DNA of 5,863 nucleotides from Methylophilaceae bacterium (GTDB taxonomy: Bacteria > Pseudomonadota > Gammaproteobacteria > Burkholderiales > Methylophilaceae), in assembly GCA_017880825.1 (NCBI GenBank), contig JADGRN010000103.1:1-5863 (forward strand), given 5' to 3'. The translations under genes and the position numbers were made by a program. Positions 1-5,679 of the stretch are shown here, one piece after another (position 1 is the stretch's first letter; each line of letters starts with the position of its first letter). The notes under the pieces were generated by a model. That model had not been told where the DNA came from. It did not search any database and saw only the letters and a program-made list of their open reading frames with translations.

Positions 1-36
1 GCGCATGGTATGAGAGCCCATGATGAAAGAAAATTT

Positions 37-510
37 ATGAATATCCTATTCCTGTGTACCGGCACCTCCTGCCGTTCGATTCTGGCCGAGGCAACCTTTA
101 ATGCGCTGGCACCGGCCAGTATGCACGCCATGAGCGCGGGCAGCCAGCCCGCGGGCTACGTGCATCCGCGTTCGCTGGCTTTGCTCAAGCGTAAGGGTAT
201 TTCTGTCATAGAGGCTCACAGCAAATCCTGGAATGACTTGCCGGCAACCCCGGATGTGGTGATTACCGTGTGTGCCAACGCCGCGGGCGAGGCCTGCCCG
301 GCGTATCTGGGCAATGTCATTCGTGGGCATTGGGGCATGGATGATCCGGCCAAGGCAACCGGATCGAATGTCGAGATAGATGCGGCGTTTGAGCAGGCTT
401 ATCGCATTCTGCGCAGACGTATTGAGGCGTTTCTGGCACTGCCCTTATCTGAACTCATGCTGGATAAATCTGCACTCGCCAACGAGCTTGCCCGCATCGG
501 CAAGCTCTAG
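37..510 (+). CDS. arsC: Arsenate reductase / low-molecular-weight protein tyrosine phosphatase family (ArsC, thioredoxin-type fold)
   Basis: A cytoplasmic enzyme of 157 residues that should reduce arsenate to arsenite through a cysteine relay, or act as a small phosphatase. The N-terminal P-loop is the CX5R motif CTGTSCR (residues 7-13), followed by S14 and an Ala-Glu pair (18-19) as in ArsC of the S. aureus pI258 type. Two further cysteines, C79 and C87, sit in VCANAAGEACP where the family has its redox-relay pair. HWGMDDPA (98-105) carries the conserved HWG..DPA motif with the general-acid Asp. I chose the ATG at 37 because the fold begins directly with MNILFLCTG and a weak purine-rich GAAAGA lies about 6 bases upstream; an in-frame ATG at 10 would add nine unfolded residues. 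An oddity is Thr10 where most relatives have Asn in the P-loop. No arsR, arsB or acr3 is visible, so a true arsenic role rests on the cysteines alone. A general phosphatase role is possible. Confidence 0.85.
   Translation: MNILFLCTGTSCRSILAEATFNALAPASMHAMSAGSQPAGYVHPRSLALLKRKGISVIEAHSKSWNDLPATPDVVITVCANAAGEACPAYLGNVIRGHWGMDDPAKATGSNVEIDAAFEQAYRILRRRIEAFLALPLSELMLDKSALANELARIGKL
484..507 (+). terminator. Perfect 9-bp hairpin at the 3' end of arsC, possible terminator
   Basis: GAGCTTGCC (484-492) and GGCAAGCTC (499-507) are exact inverted repeats around a 6-base loop CGCATC. They occupy the last eight sense codons of arsC and stop one base before the TAG stop codon. A clean run of T does not follow; the nearest T-rich stretch is ATTTATTT (515-522), about 8 bases after the stem. 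The hairpin sits between two convergent genes, where a two-way terminator would be expected, but the missing T tract makes an intrinsic terminator only plausible. Confidence 0.4.
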
Positions 511-529
511 CCAGATTTATTTAGCTAGC

Positions 530-2332
530 TTATTTACTCAGCTTATAAACCAGCAAGTTATCGCCCAGCTTGTAACCAAATATCGGGTTGCCTCCGGCAG
601 CAACCGCCACGTACTGCTCACCATCAACTTCGTAGGTGATCGGCGGCGCGTTGACCCCGGCATCGGTTTTGGTTTGCCATAGCAAAGCACCGTTGGATGT
701 ATCGTAGGCATTGAAATTGCCGTTGCCTTCACCCATGAACAGCAAACCGCCAGCGGTCGCTAGAACGCCGCCAACCAATGGCTGATCGGTCTTGTTCTGC
801 CAGCGGATTTTGCCATTGGTTAAATCAATCGAAGTCAGCGTGCCCCAGCGCGCTTCTTCGGTGGGTTCTGATGCAGCATAACGAATAGCTGGCTTGCCAT
901 TTTTGGCTGGTGTTTCATGCAAGGTGTATTTAATGGGGGCGTGGATACCCGCAATAAACACTTGCTGGCTGGATTCATCCACTGCGGTGGGTGACCAGTT
1001 GGCGCCACCCAGTATGCCGGGGAATATGCGCGTGCCTTCCGGTGTGGCTTTGGCAAACAGGTTGGATTGCGGCACAAAAGCTTCGGACTTCAGCAGCAAT
1101 TCACCTGTGCTGCGGTCATGCACATAAAACCAGCCGGTCTTGCCTGCCTCGCCTACTACCGGGATATCCTTGCCATTGCGGCGGAGATTGAATAACACAG
1201 GCGGGCTGGCCAAGTCATAGCCCCACAGATCATGCGGTACCTGTTGATAATGCCAGCGCAGTTTGCCGGTATCCGCATCCAGCGCGACCAGCGATACGGT
1301 GTAAAGGTTGTCGCCCGGGCGTGAAATATCGTTCATCTGCGGCGATGGGTTGCCAGTGCCGAAATACAGCAAACCGAGCTTGGGATCGATGGCTGGCGTG
1401 CTCCAGGCCGAGCCGCCGCCAAAGCGACCTGCGTCCGGATATTGAGCAACGCTGGCTTTTTCCATGGCGATGTCACGATTGAGTGGCACACCGTCAGCGG
1501 TGGTCGGGGTGAAATTCCCTTCCCAGCCTTGGTCAGGAATGGTGTCGAATTGCCATACACGTTTGCCTGATTGCACATCAAATGCGGCAAGGAATCCCGG
1601 ACGACCATAGCGCCCGGTGACGCCGATCACCGCACCCAATGGGGCATCCTCACGCGGCGCGTCAATATGCAGGCCATAACCCACACCGGTAATGCCAATA
1701 ATCACTTTGCCGTGATACACCACCGGCGCCATGTTGATGCCAACGCCAGTACCGCCGGTGACTTTCTTCTTGCTGTTAGGGTCTGCGCTGTCCAGTGAAT
1801 CCTGACCTTCTCGAGCAATGCCGATATCAACTGCATCGATATCCCACTCAACCTTACCAGTTTTGGTATTGAGAGCAATAAGACGCGCATCAACCGTGCC
1901 GATAAATACTTTGCCGTAACCTACTGCTACGCCACGGTTAGCTGGGCCGCAGCACAAAACCCAGTCCTTGCGAGGGTGATGATCATAACGCCATAGCTGC
2001 TTGCCGGTCTTGGCATCCAGCGCGACAACATGGTTGTATGGCAAAGACAGGTACATGATGCCGTCAACCACGATAGGCGTAGCCTGGAAGCTCGCACTAA
2101 CGCCGCTCTTGTAATGCCAGGCAGTCGTCAGATTTTTGACGTTGCTGCGATTGATCTGGTTTGCGGGTGAATAGCGCTGGCTGGAATAATCCCGCCCATA
2201 ACTGGGCCAGTCACCTGAATGCGGCTGAATAATAGCTGCCGTCGTCGCATCTTGCTTTGCCGGCGCATTGGCACAGCCAGCCATGCCGATTGCTAGTATC
2301 ACAAATAGAAAATTCTTGAATTTTTTCATCAT
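530..2332 (-). CDS. PQQ-dependent dehydrogenase-like eight-bladed beta-propeller lipoprotein with altered active site
   Basis: A 600-residue protein of the quinoprotein alcohol/methanol dehydrogenase superfamily (type I, no heme). It starts with a short lipoprotein signal, a KKFKN basic end, a hydrophobic stretch and the lipobox-like MAGC with C20, so it is probably anchored to a membrane facing the periplasm. Family marks: DWPSYGRDYSSQRYSP (41-56), the vicinal cysteines C127-C128 in CCGPANRG, W310 (the PQQ-stacking Trp position), GTGNP with N328 (a Ca2+ ligand), K398, GGANW (442-446), and the C-terminal GGVLATAGGLLFMG and DGEQYVAVAAGG blocks. No CXXCH heme motif is present. Departures: the Ca2+-ligand Glu expected near 218 is Gly (GVGYG), and the catalytic Asp of the W-D-Y motif is Gly371 (HDLWGYD), with Asp373 two residues on. 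ATG at 2332 and 2329 are both possible; neither has a clear Shine-Dalgarno sequence. No cytochrome partner or pqq gene is nearby. The fold is certain; dehydrogenase activity and substrate are not. Confidence 0.85.
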   Translation of the reverse strand: MMKKFKNFLFVILAIGMAGCANAPAKQDATTAAIIQPHSGDWPSYGRDYSSQRYSPANQINRSNVKNLTTAWHYKSGVSASFQATPIVVDGIMYLSLPYNHVVALDAKTGKQLWRYDHHPRKDWVLCCGPANRGVAVGYGKVFIGTVDARLIALNTKTGKVEWDIDAVDIGIAREGQDSLDSADPNSKKKVTGGTGVGINMAPVVYHGKVIIGITGVGYGLHIDAPREDAPLGAVIGVTGRYGRPGFLAAFDVQSGKRVWQFDTIPDQGWEGNFTPTTADGVPLNRDIAMEKASVAQYPDAGRFGGGSAWSTPAIDPKLGLLYFGTGNPSPQMNDISRPGDNLYTVSLVALDADTGKLRWHYQQVPHDLWGYDLASPPVLFNLRRNGKDIPVVGEAGKTGWFYVHDRSTGELLLKSEAFVPQSNLFAKATPEGTRIFPGILGGANWSPTAVDESSQQVFIAGIHAPIKYTLHETPAKNGKPAIRYAASEPTEEARWGTLTSIDLTNGKIRWQNKTDQPLVGGVLATAGGLLFMGEGNGNFNAYDTSNGALLWQTKTDAGVNAPPITYEVDGEQYVAVAAGGNPIFGYKLGDNLLVYKLSK

Positions 2333-2382
2333 TAGTTTTCACATTAAAATTTAGCCAATACCATAAGCATACAGACTAGTAT

Positions 2383-2514
2383 ATGAATATGGCTAGCCCT
2401 TACCTGTGCTATTGCGAAGGCGGCTTTGAGGAGCGTGCTTTTGGTGACGTACACCTGCCGCTGGTCAAACCCAATAATCGGCGTGCGCCGATGCTACCGC
2501 AGTTGGAGTCGTAA
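2383..2514 (+). pseudogene. Remnant: C-terminal tail of a cyclopropane-fatty-acyl-phospholipid synthase family methyltransferase
   Basis: A 43-codon frame beginning ATG AAT ATG and ending TAA at 2512-2514. From about 2401 it reads YLCYCEGGFEERAFGDVH and then LVKPNNRR, which I recognise as the C-terminal end of the SAM-dependent CFA-synthase family, where a Trp-aromatic-aromatic-Leu-x-Tyr segment leads into YCEGGF.ER..GDVQ. The full enzyme is about 380-430 residues and methylenates unsaturated phospholipid acyl chains at the inner membrane; here the whole SAM-binding domain is absent. An in-frame TAG lies at 2377-2379, just upstream. In the neighbouring frame, 2374-2391 reads R-L-V-Y-E-Y, which resembles the expected R-L-W-E-Y and hints at a frameshifted junction, but this is weak. 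The frame ends inside the 3' part of the convergent methyltransferase gene. It is most likely a deletion or rearrangement scar. An expressed 43-residue peptide cannot be excluded. Confidence 0.65.
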
Positions 2515-3052
2515 CCAACGCGCCATTAATAGCGCAAATACGCTGCATAACAGCTGCAGGCTGCCGTTGCAGCAATCCCTGCTCAAACGCCACAGGTGTC
2601 AGGGCTGGCACAAAGACCTCGAGCAACTCATTTGGCTTCAACAAAAAGTTCGGGTTTTGCGGGCGTCCGTAGGTTTCGTGCCCAAGCATAAAGGTTTCGT
2701 AAATCAATACGCCTTGCGGCGCCAGACCGCTGGCCAAAAGCGGCAGCAAGGGCCGATGCAGATAACGGCAAACCACGATGGCATCAAATTGTTGGGCACC
2801 GTAAGGCCAGGGCGCATTTTCCAGATCGGCCACTTTAGTTGTGATATTCGCCAATCCATGCATGGATTGCAGCGCCGTCGCGTCACGGTCCAGCGCCTCC
2901 ACCATATAACCCTGCGCTGCCAGCCAGCGTGCATTTCTGCCTGCGCCGCAAGCCAGGTCAAGCACCTTGCCATTTGGTTTAATCAGCGGCGCAAACTTGC
3001 ACATCCAGGCTGAAGGCTGACCTGAATCGACGCTGGTTTTGTGTTTATTCAT
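2465..3052 (-). CDS. Class I SAM-dependent methyltransferase, substrate unknown, coupled to modC
   Basis: A cytoplasmic protein of 195 residues with a Rossmann-type methyltransferase domain. Motif I is VLDLACGAGRN (30-40), the acidic end of strand 2 is D55 (EALDRD), motif II is ADLE (76-79), and motif III/IV is FDAIVVCRYLHRPL (89-102), followed by GVLIYETF (114-121) and a GRPQNPNFLLKPNELL block (129-144). That last block is typical of a small group of uncharacterised proteobacterial methyltransferases related to TehB/UbiG-like proteins. I set the start at ATG 3052, which overlaps the modC stop by 8 nt (ATGAATAA), a usual sign of translational coupling. An upstream in-frame start at 3091 would sit deep inside modC and add residues with no family counterpart. 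Residues 180-195 are encoded antisense to the CFA-synthase remnant and look like a tail beyond the normal family end near RICAIN. Substrate could be a small molecule or a protein; nothing in the sequence decides. Confidence 0.8.
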   Translation of the reverse strand: MNKHKTSVDSGQPSAWMCKFAPLIKPNGKVLDLACGAGRNARWLAAQGYMVEALDRDATALQSMHGLANITTKVADLENAPWPYGAQQFDAIVVCRYLHRPLLPLLASGLAPQGVLIYETFMLGHETYGRPQNPNFLLKPNELLEVFVPALTPVAFEQGLLQRQPAAVMQRICAINGALVTTPTAVASAHADYWV

Positions 3053-4163
3053 GACTGGCAAAAATATGAATGTCTTCAGCACGCAGCACAACTGAAGTGC
3101 ATTGCCCGGCGGCCAGATTCAGCTCAGTGGCCAACCGTAGCGGAATATTGGCCAGTAACGGCGCGCTGACGCTGTCAATCTTCATGCTCAGGCGCACTTC
3201 GTCACCCAAAGTCAGCAACCTGCTCACCATCACCTCCAGCCGATTGCGGCTATTTACCGATTCGGCACGGGAAATGGCACGGAAACGCACGCCATTATCG
3301 GGAATCACCCAGCGTACGCTTGTGCCTGGCCTTAGCTCCGGCCGATAGGGGCTATCCAGCACATGGGCGCCAAATCGTAATCTGGTAGATGACTGCTCAG
3401 CGTCATGTTCGATAATTTCGCCATCGAACAGATTGCGCATACCAACAAGCTGTGCGGCAGCCTCATTGCAAGGGTGTGCCATGATGTCACGCGGCACACC
3501 ACTTTGTAACGTATGCCCGTGGTTGATTAGTGTCATGCGGTCAGCCAGCAGCAGCGCTTCGTTTAGATCATGCGTCACCATAATGATGGGAATATGCAGA
3601 TGGTGTTTAAGTTCGGCCAGTTCGCTATAGAGTTTTTCGCGCGTGCTGCTATCCACTGCCGAAAATGGCTCATCAAGCAACAATATCGAGGGGTCACCCG
3701 CCAGTGCCCGCGCTACCGCTACGCGTTGCTGCTGGCCGCCCGAAAGCTCGGAGGGTTTGCGCTGCTGCAGGCCATCCAGATGCATGCGTGCCAGCCACTC
3801 GCGAGCACGTTTGAGTTGTTCGCTGTTTGCCAGGTGATGTAATCCTGCTTTCGCGTTTTCCAGCGCACTCATGTGCGGGAACAAGCCATAGTGTTGCGGC
3901 ACATAGCCTGTGCGGCGCTGCTGTGGCGTCATGTGATTGTTATTATCAAACCAGACCTGTCCGCCACAACTTATATGCCCGGATTGCGGCCGGCTCAAGC
4001 CGGCAATCATACGCAGCAACGTGGATTTTCCGCTACCCGATGGCCCGACCAATGCCAGTAGGTGTCCTGCGGCGCACTCCAGATCGGCAAACAGTGGGAT
4101 CGGGCTGGTTTGCTGAATTTGCAGGCGCAAGTCAGATTTCAGGGTAGCGATGCCTTCTTCCAA
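3045..4163 (-). CDS. modC: Molybdate ABC transporter ATP-binding protein ModC
   Basis: The ATPase subunit of the molybdate importer; two copies bind the cytoplasmic face of ModB and drive transport. Counting from codon 4163 (372 residues): Walker A GPSGSGKS (40-47), Q-loop Gln90 in YVPQHYGLFPHM, ABC signature LSGGQQQR (140-147), Walker B LLLDEP (161-166), D-loop SAVD (168-171), and switch His198 in MVTHDL. The C-terminal part (about 245-370) is the regulatory TOBE-like region, ending LRAEDIHIFA. The start is uncertain because no ATG is available: 4163 is TTG, and in-frame CTG (4142) and TTG (4130) are alternatives. A purine-rich GGAAGAAGG (4160-4152) lies about 10 bases upstream of the CTG, which would give a start at LKSDLRLQ, close to where the fold begins. 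The 3' end overlaps the methyltransferase by 8 nt. The family also includes sulfate and iron importer ATPases; the modA and modB neighbours settle molybdate (or tungstate). Confidence 0.93.
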   Translation of the reverse strand: MEEGIATLKSDLRLQIQQTSPIPLFADLECAAGHLLALVGPSGSGKSTLLRMIAGLSRPQSGHISCGGQVWFDNNNHMTPQQRRTGYVPQHYGLFPHMSALENAKAGLHHLANSEQLKRAREWLARMHLDGLQQRKPSELSGGQQQRVAVARALAGDPSILLLDEPFSAVDSSTREKLYSELAELKHHLHIPIIMVTHDLNEALLLADRMTLINHGHTLQSGVPRDIMAHPCNEAAAQLVGMRNLFDGEIIEHDAEQSSTRLRFGAHVLDSPYRPELRPGTSVRWVIPDNGVRFRAISRAESVNSRNRLEVMVSRLLTLGDEVRLSMKIDSVSAPLLANIPLRLATELNLAAGQCTSVVLRAEDIHIFASHE

Positions 4164-4812
4164 AATGCCCTGACAGACCGTTGGCCAACGCCAGTATGCT
4201 GATCGAAAATACCAACAATATCAGCGACATTTGTCCTGCCGCGTCAAAATCCAGAGCCTGTACCCTATCGTAGATGCTGATGGCGATAGTCCTGGTCTCA
4301 CCGGGCAAGCTGCCGCCAACCATCAACACCACACCGAATTCGCCTAATGTGTGGGCGAAACTTAATACCATTGCCGTCAGCACGCCAGGCCAGGCCAGCG
4401 GTAATTCAACAGTGAGTAACGCACGCCAGGACGACATGCCGCAACACGCTGCGGCATCACGTATATCTTGTGGTATGGCTTCAAAGGCGCGTTGCATGGG
4501 CTGCACAGCGAACGGGATATTGACGATGAGCGAAGCGATCAGCAATCCGGAAAAATGAAACACCAGCGGCTGACCGGTCCAGTGCATGATCCAGTGCCCC
4601 ACCGGCGACTGCGTCCCCAATACAACCAGCAGGTAATAGCCCACCACCGTCGGCGGCAACACCAGTGGTACTGCCAATAAGGCCTCAAGCAATGGTTTGC
4701 CGGAGAACTGGCGGTAAGCCAGCCAGCGTGCGCCAAACAATGCCGCCGAGATCAGCAGCAGTATGGTCATAAACCCCAGCTGCAAGGAAAGCCAAAGTGC
4801 TGTCCAATCCAT
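4132..4812 (-). CDS. modB: Molybdate ABC transporter permease ModB
   Basis: The inner-membrane channel of the molybdate importer, 226 residues, with about five hydrophobic membrane segments (roughly 8-28, 45-66, 86-106, 138-165 and 193-213). Conserved family sequence includes LPPTVVGYYLL (52-62), the cytoplasmic EAA-type coupling loop AFEAIPQDIRDAAACCG (109-125) that docks with ModC, and FAHTLGEFGVVLMVGGSLPG (152-171), which is strongly diagnostic of ModB. The ATG at 4812 is preferred; the codon before it is TTG and adds only one residue. It begins 16 nt after the modA stop, with only a weak GGGCTG upstream. Its end overlaps the modC frame, by 32 nt if modC starts at 4163 and by 11 nt if it starts at 4142. 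Length is normal for the family. Confidence 0.95.
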   Translation of the reverse strand: MDWTALWLSLQLGFMTILLLISAALFGARWLAYRQFSGKPLLEALLAVPLVLPPTVVGYYLLVVLGTQSPVGHWIMHWTGQPLVFHFSGLLIASLIVNIPFAVQPMQRAFEAIPQDIRDAAACCGMSSWRALLTVELPLAWPGVLTAMVLSFAHTLGEFGVVLMVGGSLPGETRTIAISIYDRVQALDFDAAGQMSLILLVFSISILALANGLSGHFGRRHRYPEI

Positions 4813-4828
4813 CAATCAGCCCAATCCA

Positions 4829-5626
4829 TTACTCAGACTCACCCGGCAAGCTAAATCCATAACGGCGCAATACGGCACGTGCTGCAGGCTGTTGCAGATA
4901 GGCATAGAAAGCCTGTGCTGTCGCGTCCGTGCCCTTGAGCAACACCATGCGCTGCTTGAGTGGCGTGTGCCATTCAGCCGGAATCACCGCAAAGCGACCA
5001 AGCTTTGCCATTTGCGGCGATTTGGCCAACGATAACGCCACAATACCGCCTTCAGCCGAGCCACTAATGGCAAACTGCGCGGCTTGCGAGACATTTTCGC
5101 CAAAGATCAGCTTGGGCTGGATATCCTGCCACAACCCGGCATGTTCCAAGGCTTCCTGGGCACGCTGGCCATAAGGCGCATGTTCCGGGTTGGCTATCAC
5201 GAAACGCTGTAACTTACCTTGTTGCATCAAGACGGCCAGGCCTTTCAGCTCGCCATCCAGCATCAAGGGCGATGAAACAGGTACCAACAATGCAATTCGC
5301 CCTACTGCATAAACTACACCTTGGTCGAGGGTATAGCCATCTGCATGCAGCTTGAGCACATAATCCTCATCAGCCGAGAGAAGCATCTGAAAAGGCGCGC
5401 CGTGACGGATTTGCGTGGCAAAGGTGCCAGAAGAGCCAAAGGTCAGCGTCAGTGTTTGTCCGGATTGTTTTTCAAAAGATAAGGCAACCTCTTCCAGCGC
5501 GAACTTGAGGTCTGACGCTGCTGCAATATTGGTCGTTGCCGCAAATGCTGAAATAGACACTGAGCCAGACAGCAAGCAGAGCAGAAGCGTAAAGATATTG
5601 AGTTGGATTTCTATTCTTTTGAACAT
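4829..5626 (-). CDS. modA: Molybdate ABC transporter periplasmic substrate-binding protein ModA
   Basis: The periplasmic molybdate (and tungstate) receptor, 265 residues. A Sec signal peptide is clear: basic MFKR, hydrophobic core about 10-22, and a likely cut after AFA (27-29). The mature protein shows the ModA marks: AAASDLKFAL (35-44) with the anion-binding Ser38, FGSSGTFATQI (63-73) with the second binding serine region, HGAPFQMLLSAD (75-86), NPEHAPYGQRAQEAL (146-160), GENVSQA (176-182) and EGGIVALS (192-199). It is the first gene of a - strand operon with modB, modC and a methyltransferase. The ATG at 5626 gives a complete signal peptide, but no convincing Shine-Dalgarno sequence precedes it. 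In other proteobacteria ModE represses this operon when molybdate is plentiful; I could not find a convincing ModE palindrome in the 53-bp upstream gap. Confidence 0.95.
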   Translation of the reverse strand: MFKRIEIQLNIFTLLLCLLSGSVSISAFAATTNIAAASDLKFALEEVALSFEKQSGQTLTLTFGSSGTFATQIRHGAPFQMLLSADEDYVLKLHADGYTLDQGVVYAVGRIALLVPVSSPLMLDGELKGLAVLMQQGKLQRFVIANPEHAPYGQRAQEALEHAGLWQDIQPKLIFGENVSQAAQFAISGSAEGGIVALSLAKSPQMAKLGRFAVIPAEWHTPLKQRMVLLKGTDATAQAFYAYLQQPAARAVLRRYGFSLPGESE

Positions 5627-5679
5627 ACGCGGTATAGTAAAGCAATCAAGCGAATAGTGGCATCCAACTCACCAACCCT
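5627..5679. promoter_or_regulatory. Divergent promoter region between modA and mnmC
   Basis: Only 53 bases separate the start codons of the divergent modA (-) and mnmC (+) genes, so both promoters must lie here or extend into the coding sequences. On the + strand TATAGT (5633-5638) is a good -10-like hexamer for mnmC, placing a start near 5645, but I see no matching -35 at 16-18 bp. On the - strand the same bases offer TACTAT or TATACC, very close to the modA ATG, which would give an almost leaderless message. The region is inferred from gene layout more than from strong boxes. Confidence 0.35.

Noticed and set aside
10..36. Upstream in-frame ATG start for arsC at position 10
   Set aside because: The nine extra residues have no counterpart in the family, whose fold starts directly before the P-loop, and the ATG at 37 has a better purine-rich stretch upstream.
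380..1191. Open frames on the + strand opposite the PQQ-like gene, such as 380-682 and 894-1127
   Set aside because: They are antisense or out-of-frame shadows of strongly coding genes and show no recognisable motif.
530..2332. A functional link between the molybdate operon and the PQQ-like protein or arsenate reductase
   Set aside because: The genes are on different transcripts, convergent or separated by a remnant, and use different cofactors; shared location alone does not support a common system.
2378..2383. TATACT on the - strand as a -10 box for the PQQ-like gene
   Set aside because: A good hexamer, but no -35 element lies at a suitable distance, and the region is AT-rich enough to give this by chance.
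2390..2464. Terminator hairpin downstream of the mod-methyltransferase operon
   Set aside because: Only a GGTG/CACC mini-stem and the 8-bp GGCTAGCC palindrome are visible on the relevant strand, with no T tract after them.
3053..3091. Longer methyltransferase start at 3091
   Set aside because: It would add 13 residues inside modC with no family match, while ATG 3052 gives the normal N-terminus and an 8-nt coupling overlap.
5627..5679. ModE-binding palindrome upstream of modA
   Set aside because: Only short TATA-like pieces are present; no paired half-sites of the E. coli ModE type could be made out.
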